Assembly: GCA_027924585.1 (NCBI GenBank) | Contig: BSBM01000436.1 | Coordinates: 9,253,001-9,317,000 of the forward strand | Reading direction: 5' to 3' | DNA: 64,000 nt | Source: Larix kaempferi | Lineage: Eukaryota; Streptophyta; Pinopsida; Pinales; Pinaceae | Shown here: one piece after another, positions 1 through 11,214 of the stretch | Position numbering within the stretch: position 1 is the first letter of the stretch | Layout of the letters: every line of letters begins with the position of its first letter | The notes under the pieces: generated by a model | Database searches by the model: none | Told to the model about the DNA's origin: nothing | Seen by the model: only the letters and a program-made list of their open reading frames with translations | Translations under genes and position numbers: made by a program

Positions 1-419
1 CAACGGGTTCTCATCATCAAAGCTGAAGTCCCTCTGGAAGTTTGCTGTCAGCATGTCCTAATTAGTGGTTTCTCTGTGCAACTCCAGGTCTAGGTACCAT
101 TTCTTTGGAATGTCATCATCCATCGTATGTACAAATAGATGCACCCATTCTGTGTGTGGCCTTTCCGTCCATGCCTGTGAACAGACTTCAATGTGTTGAC
201 TAGGATCTATCTGTCCATTAAATTTTTCAAAGGGTAAGGTAACCCTTCTAGCAAATTGGATCTGCATCTTAATTCTGCATTTATCCCAAGTGGTCAATGT
301 CTGCTTGTGCGCATTCCACCATTTGGAGGGTGTGTTGCGCAGTGCCATATCCAATGCTGGTAATCTGTGCTCATCTGTAATGGTTGCAGTATATTCTTGG
401 ATTAAATTGTAAACATTAG
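1..419 (-). pseudogene. Gy-B gypsy fragment: region between protease and RT
   Basis: The minus strand encodes about 98 residues (58-354) with the motif ALRNTPSKWW and, further on, EWVHLFVHTMDDD. The same type of segment (ALKDDPVRWW) lies between protease and RT in Gy-A at 56578-56787, so this piece belongs there in the pol order. It continues the Gy-B sequence that resumes at 16022 on the far side of Tat-1. The split is marked by the 5 bp duplication ATTAG at 415-419 and 16017-16021. RT and integrase of Gy-B would lie to the left, outside the window. The role of this segment in the family is not known to me. Confidence 0.75.
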
Positions 420-1401
420 TGTTATGTAGAATTTTGTCCTACGGATAAGCCAAAACTCTCTTAACTTTAAAGCAGACTTTAAACTAACTTTAAAGTAAGA
501 AACAAGTCAAAACAAATGCTACCTTGAATCCCTAGATCTAACAAACATCTCAAGATTAAAATTCTAGAAAGAGTAGAAGGAGTTTAACTAACCTTCTATC
601 CAGACGCTTGTTTTTGTAGTTGCTCCAATCTCCAAGCCCTCACAAATGAACCTGTCAAAATGGAACCAAAACACAAGAATGCACTATTCTCTAGCAACCT
701 GAAACATGAGTTAGAATCTAAATCTATGAAAGATACAAATCATATCATTAAAACAAAATTAACACAAATGATTTGGGAAAACAAGACAAGTTATTCCATT
801 ACAACTTGAAGAATACTTACAAAAGGTGCTTGATGTCCAAGCCAATCCTCCAGCTCCAAGTGTCTTCTCCTCTAGCTATCTCCACAATGCTGTAAGACCA
901 TAAGTTTGGTACTCTCAAGAGTCCTCTCCTTTCCCAATGGAATGCCTCTCTTTTATAGTGAATGGTGAGGTTAACCAACAAGAGAGATGGGTGGATATAG
1001 GGAGAGATAAGTGGATCAGGGTTTCTAATTGAAGGAAATGAGTTGAGATCGAATCAGGGACCTCAATCTTCCATTATCTTCGAAAATCCAAGATCCCACA
1101 AGCCAAGGGGAAAAGGCTATTAAAAGAGTACCGCGCTCTGCAAAGACTGCAGAACGCGGTACTGCCGCGTTTTGGGGAAAGATCATAGCGCGGTAGTGTC
1201 TAGTACCGCGTTTTGATAAATGAGCAAGGCGCGGTAGTGTGTGTAGATAAAGTCTTAGGTGGGTCAAAACTTGTCAGGGTAGATTCACCTTCAAGGTTGA
1301 CTCATCATCTGCCTCTTCTGGATGGCTTAAAACAATAGGGAAAGTGTCGTCAACTCGTTTTATGATGGAGATGCGACACTGTGAAACATAGAGGTATAAC
1401 A
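420..1401 (-). repeat. Tat-1 3' LTR (left copy)
   Basis: This 982 bp LTR begins TGTTATGTAG on the plus strand and ends GAGGTATAACA, giving TG...CA termini in both readings. It is nearly identical to 15035-16016. On the minus strand it carries a TATA element (TATAAAA, 951-957). It also has a cluster of alternating CGCGGTA and TACCGCG motifs at about 1126-1240. Some differences from the other copy fall within that cluster and are of CpG type, such as CGCGG to CGCAG. Confidence 0.95.
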
Positions 1402-1413
1402 GATGCCCCCTAA
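1402..1413 (-). promoter_or_regulatory. Tat-1 polypurine tract
   Basis: Read on the minus strand, the bases directly before the 3' LTR are a G-rich tract (AGGGGGCATC) abutting TGTTAT. This is the expected site for priming plus-strand DNA synthesis. Tat-2 has a similar tract before its own 3' LTR at 48918-48928. Confidence 0.75.
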
Positions 1414-3350
1414 AGTGTGAGGTCAGAAGGGACTGATGGCCGAAAGACTTTAAGAATATAGTGTGTAGAGATAGCATCGAGGAGAGCGACACTGAGCTGA
1501 AATAGAAACAAAGTGTTAGATATACCACCGAGGCGGGCATTCCCATGCTCGGGAACAGATGACTCAAAGCATGGCTGCCGACCAATACATTGCAGATCCA
1601 TGAGTACTAAGATGATGTAGACTGTGGACAGATCATGGCTACTATGAACAATCGTAGATCCATGAGACAATAATGACACAGCCACGACCAATACAATAAG
1701 TGGATCTGTGTGACAATACAAGGGACATCTCCATCGCAGCCTGGACGCAGTCGAGATACAGCGATGCGCCCAGGGTCTTCTACTCGATCGCAAAAGATAC
1801 GAATCTAACCATGTGATTACAAGGTGTTGAAGTCGAACATGGTAGAAACCATTTGATTACCGGTCAATGATGTGGACCGTTAACAAATGCGAGGGAGATC
1901 ACCAATGATGACGATGATTCCCAAGGTATCAATAGTACATCTCAACGAAATGCGAATGAATGAGTTGATGTCGAGCATCCAAGAGATCACTTGATCAGAG
2001 GTCAATGATGTGAACCTACTGTCAAACACGAGGAAACCTGCCATTGAGGCATGCAGGTACCAAGGTACTAACGGTTGATCTCTAAGTCTAATTCCCGGAT
2101 AGTGATTTGGCGTCGACAGGAATAGACCCGTCGAAGGTGGGCCATGATGATTCCCACATCATCGACACGAAATCGACACAGATGATAAGATGATGAAGCA
2201 ATGGAGTATGTACTGACACAGCGGAGGCCTGACACAATGAATGACTCGAAACAATGCAACCCTTTGAACATATAACGACATGTAACAGGACTTGGCAGCA
2301 GGGATTATGGATAAATAGAGGATAGACACCGGATGAGTGGACTCGTGGCCAGGGAGACGACTCATGATGATGACCATAACTCAGTGAAAAATGGATACCC
2401 AATATAGACAAGAGACGGACACATGCCATGTTCAAAGGTAACGACTGACAAGCTGCCATAGATAAACTTGACTTATTCCCCCATATTTCCCCAACATGAT
2501 GGACGAGTACCTCTTTCTTGTTTTGCGAGCTTGAAGAGGATAACAGATGCTCGGTGTAGCTCATCTCATGGATGAGTCCAATCTCACATGTTTTACGAAC
2601 CTGAGAAAGGAGGGGTTCATCCCAAAGTGGGTCCTTCGATGTTAACATTTTAACGAGTCCAAGGAAGGAAAACTCGGTAGTTTTTCATATTTAGAGAGCC
2701 TGAAAAACTTTAAAGGAAGCTCCATAATGTACTTTTTCGTAAAATTTAGTCCCTCGATCCCGAAAAAGTGTAAAACAATTCCGGAGAGAACTCTCCCAGC
2801 CGAGATTGACTGAGGTATACCTTTCTCGTAAATAGTCTAGACGGGCCGAAAAAGGGGTAACCTATCACCGAATAGACGACCTTTCAAATACTTTTACAAG
2901 TGTGAAAGAGTCAAGATCACTTGGCAATCTTTTCAATTTTAAGGAGTCTGAAAAGAGCTTAACTATGGACTCCTATGGTCTTTTTCATAATTTTAAATTA
3001 TTCTGGTCCGAAAAAAGAATAAAATACAACCAGGATAATACTTTCCTCATTGTTTAATGAGCATGAGTAAAGCTGACCGTACTCGACACCATTTACTCGA
3101 GTTTGACAAGCACGACACGGGTGTAAAAGCGCTTGGAATCTTTTTCAAGTTTTAAATCCAGAGCACGAAAAAGATAAAGTGGGCTCGAAATGAAGGTCAA
3201 ATCATGAATAAACACCAGTGTGAATGTATCACATTTTTACCGAGGATCCTGTCAATAAATGCTCAAAGACTGGACATTAGCAATGTAAACAAGGGTTTAT
3301 TTCAACTATTTAAAATAGTAATTAATTAATTAAAAAAAAATGTGAAAAAA
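1414..3350. other. Tat-1 3' untranslated region, no gene recognised
   Basis: This is about 1.9 kb between the antisense gene and the 3' LTR. Reading frames here are short and show no recognisable domain. The part from about 2690 to 3200 repeats a loose theme of short blocks containing CTTTTTC or GAAAAAG. The same theme, in opposite orientation, fills 47100-47700 of Tat-2, so this 3' region is shared between the two elements. I see no other signal. Confidence 0.5.
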
Positions 3351-3353
3351 TGC

Positions 3354-3360
3354 TATATAA
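3354..3360 (+). promoter_or_regulatory. TATA box of the Tat-1 antisense gene
   Basis: TATATAA lies on the plus strand in an AT-rich stretch (AATTAATTAATT just upstream). It is followed about 135 bp later by a strong splice donor (CCAG|GTAAGAG, intron from 3497), a T-rich acceptor (TTTTGCAG, 3820) and then the start codon at 3846. The order TATA, short exon, intron, ATG suggests an independent promoter. The inferred 5' UTR intron is 3497-3820 (324 bp) and contains a CGCGGTAC motif cluster. Confidence 0.55.
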
Positions 3361-3599
3361 GGAATGGTAAAAAATAGAAATTACTATTCATTTGTGTTTT
3401 TTACCCAAAGGAGACATTTTCACCCATTTAGGAGCAAGATTTCAAGGATCCATACCGGGAGTTCTGGGACACCATTTCGACAGCCGTCTGCGCCAGGTAA
3501 GAGTGCTTGAGCCCCTCTTTCATTTTATGTAAGAAATTTTTGCTTTCACCAGGAAAAATTTGATTTTTTAGCGAGCCCTTTTGGGAAAGAATCGCCCTT

Positions 3600-3725
3600 C
3601 ACACTACCGCGTGGCGGCTCTATCGAAAAACGCGGTACTGTGTAACAGTACCGCGCTGGATCCTCAAACAGAGGCACGGTAGTGTGGACTGCCGCGCGGT
3701 GGAATATCCCTCAGACGCGGCAAAG
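3600..3725. repeat. CGCGGTAC inverted-motif module in antisense-gene intron
   Basis: About 125 GC-rich bases hold alternating copies of TACCGCG and CGCGGTA-type motifs (CACTACCGCG, ACGCGGTACTGTG, CAGTACCGCGC, CACGGTAGTGTG, CCGCGCGGTGG). Similar modules are found in both LTRs (about 1126-1240 and 15741-15855) and in the leader (14684-14802). Neighbouring copies face each other, so they could pair as hairpins or serve as clustered protein sites. The function is unknown. Confidence 0.6.
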
Positions 3726-3845
3726 GCGAATTTTAAGTTTAAAAAATCAAATTTTCTCCAATTTCCTGCTGGAACTAAGTTGCTAAATAGTTACTAATTG
3801 CTTTGTTTGACCTTTTGCAGGGATTTGCAACTTGTTTGAAGCAAA

Positions 3846-5119
3846 ATGGTAAGCTGGAAAGAAAGAGAGCACGAAGCGGACAACTTTGCAGCTGAAAATG
3901 ACTTACCAACCGTGACCGCATTGCGAGAATGTGGTTTGCTAAAGTTCTTCAAAACCAAAGGGATTCGTCAGCAACCCAAGCTTCTCACTCATCTCATCCA
4001 ATTGTGGGACCCTGACATTCGAGCTTTCCGAGTGGGAGAGCATGTGCTTGAAATCCAACTTGAGGATATTTACTTCCTCACGGGCCTCTCGAAAAGAGGG
4101 GCCCGAGTGAACTTTACAGGATACTCAGCTTCAGAATCAAGCACAGATGACTTGATTGCTCGGTATTGCCAGGCGGGTTCGAGTAAGAAAAGTGGGAAGG
4201 TGGCCATAAAGGAGGTCATAAATCTTCCTGTAAAAACCCTACTATTCACTATCACGCGTGCAGCAGGAAGCGTGAGTCCACATCAGGCATCCCGCACACA
4301 AGTGAATCTCGCAGCAGAGTGCATGGGAGGAATAGTTTTCAACTGGTGTGAGGCAGTGTTGTCCAATCTGAAAGAACAAGTACACAAGTGTAGGACTGGG
4401 AAAAATACCCAGTTTGGCTATGGGAGCATCCTGGTCACTTTCTTTTTGGCGAGGGTGCCACTACTGCATCCACAGATATCTATGCGCCCTCGTCCACCTA
4501 CCGAGACATGGATGGCTCGATGGAGTGACTATGATGGATGCCTCGGGGGACCCCAGCGGCTAGCCTTTGGCGAGGACTTATTCTCTTGGCTAGAGGAGCA
4601 GATAGTTATGATCGATGACTATCCCTACTCAGGGGTAGATTTCCGTGAGGACATCGACTTGGCATTGCCAGAGGATGATGACTGGGATGACTCTGGTATG
4701 ACCTTCATGGATATGTATTTTTTCCTTTTTGAATATTTAATTTTTATTGCTTTTTTAGAATGTGTAAAAGATGCCTAATGTATATTCGCATGCATGTTGC
4801 AGGCCGTGGACCACAGAGGCCAGCTGGGTACTCTCCACTACGTCGTGGTGGTGTTGATCGTCAAGCTGTTCTTGACGAAGAGGAAGATGAAGACGGAGCA
4901 GGAGGCGTTCGAGACATTGAGAGGAACCTGCAGGGATTGACTCATGGTATCCCTGCTATGCAGATGGATGACGTACCTTACCACCTCCAGCGGCATACTG
5001 TAGGTGTGCCGGGTCGTATCAGTCGACTTCTTCGCAGGGTGGTTCGAGCCGTAGTGTGTTACCACCAGCAGCGGGAGGAGTCCGATGAGGGACATGATAG
5101 GTCTCCTAGATCTCCATAG
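3846..5119 (+). CDS. Antisense PMD-like protein of Tat-1, spliced
   Basis: The gene reads opposite to the Tat-1 pol frame. The ATG at 3846 sits in a good context (AAAATGG). Exon 1 (3846-4695) ends in phase 1 at CTCTG|GTATG. The acceptor TTGCAG ends at 4802, and 4803-5119 continues in frame to TAG, giving 388 residues with no internal stop. Without splicing the frame would end at 4778. Residues 71-81 (QLEDIYFLTGL) and the preceding LIQLWDPDIRAF match the style of the plant mobile domain (PMD, PF10536), found in plant transposons and some host genes. The C-terminal exon is rich in Arg, Gly and acidic residues. Tat elements are known to carry antisense ORFs here. The function is unknown. The exact splice sites are inferred. 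Confidence 0.7.
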
Positions 5120-5321
5120 ATGGTCTTTCGATCTTTTTGCGGCATGTACACGATATGTAGGCTTTGAGGGCCACTTTTTGTATATGGGATTTGATCCCCA
5201 ATTTTGTCTTTGACACAAACTTTATGTATTTTGGAAAAAACACTCTTATATACAGTGATATGGACCTATTTATGATCTAAATATTTACAATGACTTGTGC
5301 ATTTTATTTTTTATGATGTTT
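5120..5321. other. Spacer between convergent antisense gene and second RNase H
   Basis: About 200 bp separates the stop codon of the plus-strand PMD-like gene (5119) from the stop codon of the minus-strand RNase H (5322). It is AT-rich towards the right end, with runs such as TTTTATTTTTTATG that could serve as plus-strand 3' end signals. No ORF or canonical AATAAA was identified. Confidence 0.4.
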
Positions 5322-5735
5322 TTATGTATGGGCGAGATGCCAATCCAAAATGTAGTTAGCCAATGAATCAGCAATACAATTGAATTCTCTCAGTATGTGT
5401 TGATATATGATAAAATTAAATGACCGTTCCAAGAGGCGTACTCTTCGAAATAAATGAAGTAGTGTAGGATCGCGAACTGTGTAAACACGGTTTAGATGAG
5501 AAACCACGAGTTGGGAGTCTAAAAAGACTGATAAGGAGTCAATCCCGAGTGAAGCAACCTCTTTCAAGAGACCAATGACTGCATGGTACTCCACGATATT
5601 GTTGGTTGCAGGACCTAAACAATTGGCTCCTGAAGAAATCAACTCGCCAGTGGGGGAATAGATTACCCATGCTGCGGAAGCGAGATTCCGGGTATGTCGG
5701 CTTGCACCGTCGGCGAATCCAAAGTAGGCAGACAT
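5322..5735 (-). CDS. Second (archaeal-type) RNase H of Tat-1
   Basis: The ORF has 137 residues starting from ATG at 5735. RNase H degrades the RNA strand of RNA:DNA hybrids during reverse transcription. The four acidic catalytic positions are visible: FADGAS (D), NIVEYH (E), FLDSQL (D) and CIADSL (D). The SxGANCLGPATNN segment is typical of the archaeal-like RNase H acquired by plant Tat elements. It lies downstream of integrase, about 120 bp beyond the integrase stop and in its own frame. How it is translated (separate ORF or splicing) is not clear. The first RNase H of the same element has lost acidic residues, so this copy may have taken over its role. Confidence 0.85.
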   Translation of the reverse strand: MSAYFGFADGASRHTRNLASAAWVIYSPTGELISSGANCLGPATNNIVEYHAVIGLLKEVASLGIDSLSVFLDSQLVVSHLNRVYTVRDPTLLHLFRRVRLLERSFNFIIYQHILREFNCIADSLANYILDWHLAHT

Positions 5736-5856
5736 CTGCGCATAAAGTCACGAGTCAAAGTAAGAGTGGATACATGAGGTCCACGCACACACTAAAAAGA
5801 AAGCGAAAAGCAAACTAAGTACATTATGTACAACAAGTAACCCGCGTAGGGTAACC

Positions 5857-6300
5857 TCACGCGTAGAAACGTTTGAGGTATAACCTGTTGCGGGGTCGTG
5901 CCAATGGCGTACCATCACAATCGATTAGTTCATAGGCTCCTTTTTCTAAGACACGTTTTACAATGAAGGGGCTGTACCACATAGATTCAAGTTTACCTTT
6001 TCCAAGCTTATCATGCATCTGATCATATGTAAGTACGAGGTCACCCTCATTGAAGATCCGAGGTTGAATGGATTTGTCGTATTGAGCTTTGACGCGTTTT
6101 TTGTGAGCTTCATTAGCCAAAGCGGCGTCGCGGCGGGTTTCATCTAGCTTGGCTAGGTATAGAAACCGTTCCTCTTCGGAAGTAGTATGTGGAAGTAGCT
6201 CTATGGCTATCTTGAGTGATGGAATTTCACATTCAATCGGGAGAATGGCTTCTAGGCCGTACACCAGTTGAAATGGTGTAAACCCAGTAGCACTTTTCAC
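5857..6300 (-). pseudogene. Tat-1 integrase C-terminal part
   Basis: About 147 residues begin SATGFTPFQLVYGLEAILP, the region following the catalytic core of gypsy integrases, and end in LYLKRFYA before TGA at 5857. It is in the same frame as 6307-6945 and is separated from it only by an in-frame TGA at 6307-6309 that replaces an expected residue between WAY and TS. The segment includes the GDLVLTYD part of the C-terminal DNA-binding region. It is a broken portion of one polyprotein rather than a separate gene. Confidence 0.85.
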
Positions 6301-6306
6301 TGAGGT

Positions 6307-6945
6307 TCAGTATGCCCACAGTGCTGAGAACAGAGCTGAGTGCCAATTGGATTTCTGGGTACCCACAATGCGCTGAATCATTCGTTTCAGGACTTTATTA
6401 ATGGCTTCAACTTGGCCATTAGATTGTGGGTAATACGGGGTTGAGTTTTCGTGGCGAAAACCCAGTTTGGCACTTAGTTCTTCGATCATATGGTTCCTGA
6501 AATGGGAACCATGATCAGTCACAATAGACTGTGGTACACCGAATCTAGCTATAATATGATTGAATATGAACTGCGCTGCTGTTTTGCCGTCTTCAGCATA
6601 CGTAGGCATCGCTTCAGCCCATTTTGTAAAATAGTCGACAGCTACTATGACATAGTTATGCCCCCTGGCTGAAGTGGGCTTACAGTGCATAAAATCGATG
6701 CCCCATTTGGAAAAGGGGCCGACGACAATGACAGGATGGAGTGGAGCAGGATGCGAGCGTGCTTTGCTATGAAAGAATTGACATGGCGGACACTTCTTGA
6801 CTGTTTCAATACAGTCTTTGAAAATTGAGGGCCAGAAGTATCCTGCTCGCAGTATTTTCTGGGCCGTAGCCATCCTAGAGAGATGACCACCACATGCTCC
6901 AGCTTGGCAGTCGTTGAGAACGCATTCCACCTCATCTAAGGTCAA
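6307..6945 (-). pseudogene. Tat-1 integrase, zinc-binding and catalytic core
   Basis: Integrase joins the cDNA ends to host DNA. The DDE residues are visible in KWGIDFMH (D), SIVTDHGSHF (D) and NGQVEAIN (E). In the N-terminal HHCC region the second His (GGHLS) and the CPPC pair remain, but the first His seems replaced by Gln (CQAGACGG). The frame is open from 6945 to TGA at 6307. Upstream it continues through another in-frame TGA at 6976-6978 into RNase H. The core looks intact, but two stops would prevent a full polyprotein. Confidence 0.88.
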
Positions 6946-6975
6946 AAAACGTCGAAGGACAGTGTCGACACCACG

Positions 6976-7881
6976 TCAATACAGAGTATCGTTCACTATA
7001 AGGTAGTATTTTGCGTGATGTCTGATACGTCGCCGTTCATCGCGGGTGAGATCAGGACGGAAGCGTTGGGTTTGGAGATATAAGAGAATATCCCCATACC
7101 ACGGATCAGACGTGCTAATGAGGAACAATGATTCGTCAGGAAGAGAATCAATGGGCTCGGATTGCTCAGTAGCACGGGGCAGGTTACAAATTAACTCAGC
7201 GAAGACCAGAGATTTCTTAGACTTGGCTTTGACAAATTCCAAGTCAAACTCTTGAAGGATGACAATCCAATGGGAGTACTTGCCCCCAAGAACTTGTCGT
7301 GTGAGGATATAGTACATTGGATTGAAATCGACGATGACGGTGGTCCGGTGGAGTAAGATGTAGTGACGGAATCTCTGGACAGCAAATACTGTTGCCAGCG
7401 CCAGCTTTTCAACATGTGAGTAGCGAGTTTCAGAGTCAAGAAGACTCTTACTGAGATAGTACACCACATGTTCTATGCCGTTGTGGTCTTCCTGGACTAA
7501 CACCATACCAATGGTGGAAATCGAGGCTGCGAGATAAAGGATGTAGTCCTGTGTGTAATTGGGGGGTTGAATCACAGGATCTTTGGTTAAGGATGCCTTT
7601 AAATTGTCAAAGGAGCATTGGGCTTCGTCATCCCATATAAAGGGAACATTCTTCTTGAGAAGCCGCATGTAGCCTTTTGTTATCTCGGACAGATTGCAGA
7701 TAAAACAGCGTAGAAAGTTTGCATGCCCTTGCAAACATTGAAGTTCTGGAATATTGGTAGGTGAAGGCAGGGCTATGATAGCTGCTACCTTTGCGGGATC
7801 TAGACGTATCCCGTCTTTGGAGACTATGAAGCCCAACAGTTTTCCGGCTTCTACACAGAAGACGCACTTATGCGGGTTCAA
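6976..7881 (-). pseudogene. Tat-1 RT C-terminal part and first RNase H
   Basis: About 301 residues begin NPHKCVFC, typical for the RT thumb and connection, and run through GYMRLLKK into RNase H. At the first catalytic position of the gypsy RNase H the sequence reads YLAAS where an Asp is expected, and other acidic residues are also weak. Loss of this activity is known in Tat elements that carry a second RNase H. The frame is shared with 7906-11145 and separated from it by a TAA at 7906-7908. It ends at TGA 6976-6978. Confidence 0.85.
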
Positions 7882-7905
7882 AGGTATATTGTAGCGCCGG
7901 CACCT

Positions 7906-10900
7906 TTAAAAAATGGCACTCAAGTGGTCTGGATGGTCTTCCCGAGTCCGAGAATGAGCGGGAAGATCATCAAGATATGGCTCTACGATATGTTTGATGT
8001 CATGGAATGCGTAGGACATCGCCCGTTGGAAAGTTGCCCCGGCATTTTTCAGGCCAAAAGGTAACTTTCGATATGCAAAGATCCCCCAAGGGCAGATAAA
8101 GGCCGTTTTGTGCTGGTCGGCTGGGAGGATATCGATCTGATTATAGCCAGAGAAGCCATCCATAAATGAAAAGATAACACTTTCGGCATAGTTATCGATG
8201 ATTTGGTCGATAAACGGAGTTGGGTAATTGTCCTTGGGACAAGCCTTGTTCAAATCACGGTAATCAACACAGACTCTAATCGTTCCCTGTTTCTTGGCTA
8301 CGGGAACGATGTTGGATACCCATTCTGTCAATGGGACAGGATAGATAAAACCAGTACGCAAAAGTTTTTCAACTTCTGCTTTAATGGCGGCTGCCTTACG
8401 AGGATGAACGGGTCGAAGCTTTTGCCGAACAGGTCGGGCGCCAGGGAAAGTTGGAATTTCGTGGACCACGATCGAGGGGTCAATTCCTGGCATCTCTTCA
8501 TAACTCCAGGAAAAAACATCGCGGAAAGTTTTAAAGTAGGCACTATAGAACTCCATTTCGAGGGGAGTACATGTTTTGCCAATGTGTACGTTTTCCACGA
8601 TACCAGGCTTCACTGAAATATCGATGGGAGTGGTTGCCATAAGGTTGGCCAAGTTGCCTTCGGAAAATACCTCGTCGAGGGAAGTGGGGAACTTGGTTTG
8701 AACCATCCCAAGTGAAGCGATGGATTTGGTATCAGGCTCAAGTGACTGAATGGTGGGGAATGAAGATCGATGATGAAAATCTCCCCATGGTGGCTCATCA
8801 CTGTACATAACCTCTATAATTGATTCGTCAGTGGGAAAAATCAAGTTGAGAGGATCAAAAAATGGTGGGTGTGGATGAGTTTCAGTCGAGAGCTGTGCCA
8901 CGGTGTGATCAGTAGAACAGTCGACCCAATCTGTGGCTGATTGGATCGCGTCATATGCTGCAAGGTTTCTGTTCAAAGGCATGGAATTGCCATAGCCTTG
9001 GATCTGAGTAGGACTCGGAATCACCCACGAATCATCGGAAGGGGTGGCATGCGATGAAATCATGTTGACTGGTTGAAGATGGGTTCCCAGCTCTGGAAAA
9101 ACTCCAATGAGGGAAGAATCCTTCATGAGACCAACACCTATGTCTTGGAACCGGTACCGTGGTTGATCCAATAACGGGACGGTATTGGTGGAGTTCATAT
9201 GGGAGTCTAGGATACAGTAATCCAGTTGATCAATAGTGACAATTTTCCCTTCATGAGGAAATTGCACAATCCGGAAGACTGTAGATGCTATGGCGGTCAT
9301 GGCATAGAACCAGTTTCGACCAAGTAGGAGATTGTAATCCAAAGGTGCATCTACGACTTCGATGTGTACGGATACTGTTTTGCCCCCCAGTTCAACACCG
9401 ATTGAGGGAATGAGTCCATATGGTTGAAAACCATGTCCATCAAACGCCCTAAGAGTAGTGGGAGAAGTTGTGACCTCGGGTGATCCTAAGGCTCTCCAGC
9501 AGTTCAAAGACATAATCGACGTGGAAGCACCCTCATCTAACACAGTGTGGTGGATGACATTTCCATGGATTTTTGTATGCACCTGGAAGGCTAACTGGTG
9601 AGAAAGCCTAGGTTTAGCGTGCTCCAAGTTAAACATGATGGAGTTTGAGGTATCCGGGTCCATTGCCCCCAGTGCTGAAAGTAGGGTTCTACGCTGCGTG
9701 GGGCAGTGTTGGAGAACCTCGAGAGTTGACATGGCGCAAGGGGCTTGAGCCAAATCCTCAACAATGTTGTAGTTTTGGGAAGCTCGCGCATTCGGATTAA
9801 ATGTCGCCTTTCGTATGGTGCCCTTGGGTGGGCGTAGCACCGTGTCCATTAGCGGTCTCTCGATATGGAGATGACCGTTAGGGGGGGGAATAGGAATCGG
9901 ATCTTCAACAGGAGATTTTACTTTGGCTATCTCCGATTGTTTGTTTGAACTTGGAGGGTTGTCATAAGTCTTTGAACGAGTGGTGATATTAATCTCCTCA
10001 TTACTTGTCATTAGGATTTCGCGGTTTGTGGACGTCTCTCCGCGGGTGGGATTGGTCAGGTTGCCCCCTTGTGGGGATTCCTGGGCAACCATTTGCTGTT
10101 GCTGTTGGGGGAAAGGGTCCGTTAGCACTGCCGGGCGAGAGGATCCTTTAACGAACTTGTTGACCTCGTCCTTGTAGGGACAGTCACGCGTATAATGATC
10201 ATCTTGACAAATCAGGCAGGGAAACTTAGCTTTTCGACGTGGTTTCTGGTCATTCTGGGTAGGTTGTGGCTTGGGGTTCTCCTGCTGGTTCTTCTTCGGT
10301 TTGCCACGATTGTTTTTCTTCTTTCCTCCGGATGGTTGTGATGTAGTTTGAACTGCATTCACTTCAGAGGAGACAGCAGGAGAGGTGGAAGCTTTTGAAG
10401 CGGCCTGGGTAAAAGCGGGGGAAGCAGAAGCTTGTTGTCCCGTCGAGTTGGTAGCAGGCTGAGCCTTGACTGAACCAACAATACCATCAATGGGTGGTTC
10501 AGTGGTAGGCTTTGTTGGATCAGTGTGAACGCGGGAGGCATGTGGAAGAAGTTCATGTAAAGTACCGGATTGAGTATATACCAAATCCATGTATTGTGCT
10601 GCCAAGATGGCTTGTTCTTCTGTAACCGGTCCGCGCATAGCGATATCTCTGGCTATGGGAGGCAAAAAGGATTTTGTAAACCAATCAGCAAGGAGCTGAT
10701 CGGGAATAGGTGCCTTTATTAGCCTACGGCGTCTTCGCCACTCGTGGATGTGATCCAAAATATGTGTAGAAGTGGTTTGACGCAGTGAAGTTAGCAGTTC
10801 TGTTCCAGTCTCATACCGGATGGGGAGCTGAAAATGTGTCAGAAACTGCATAGCCAAAGTGTTGAAATCATGAAAAGAGTGTTGTGGCAGCTCGATATAC

Positions 10901-11145
10901 CATTTTGCTGCCGTTCCGGTGAGCGTGCGTTGGAAGAGCCGAAGTCGGATGGAATCATCCATCAAGGAGTTGGATGAACACCAAAGATGGAAGGTCATCA
11001 CGTGGTTCTTGGGGTCTTCCCCGGGCTTGGCATCAAACTTAGGAATGTCCGATGGTAGTTTGGCTGGAATAGGTGGCCAGTGAGGTTCATGCCATATAGG
11101 ATCGTTGATAAGCCTCGACAAATCAGGTAGATCAAGTGTGGCCAA
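7906..11145 (-). pseudogene. Tat-1 gag, protease and RT (main polyprotein frame)
   Basis: This open stretch has 1079 residues. Gag starts with LDLPDLSRLINDPIW and includes KFDAKPGEDPKNHVMTFHLW, also found in Tat-2. A short zinc knuckle lies at 10180-10218 (CLICQDDHYTRDC, with spacing CX2CX3HX4C rather than the usual X4). The protease motif is LDEGASTSIMS, with Glu where DTG or DSG is usual, followed by NLLLGRNW. RT holds SFMDGFSGYNQ and the YLDD active site (PYLDDL). A TAA at 7906 truncates it before the RT thumb. Upstream the same frame continues through TAG 11215-11217 to 12267. Confidence 0.9.
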
Positions 11146-11214
11146 AAAGGGAAGTTGACGGTTGGTCTGCAGGAATGAGTAATAACCATGTAGTGCCGAG
11201 AACCCTGGAGGGCC

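Noticed and set aside
1025-1267. Minus-strand ORF of 80 residues in the Tat-1 LTR (also at 15640-15882)
   Set aside because: It lies within the LTR, appears twice only because the LTR is duplicated, and shows no domain.
5735-5860. Possible intron (GTGAGG to GCGCAG) joining integrase to the second RNase H
   Set aside because: The donor and acceptor phases do not restore the RNase H reading frame, so I left the two as separate ORFs.
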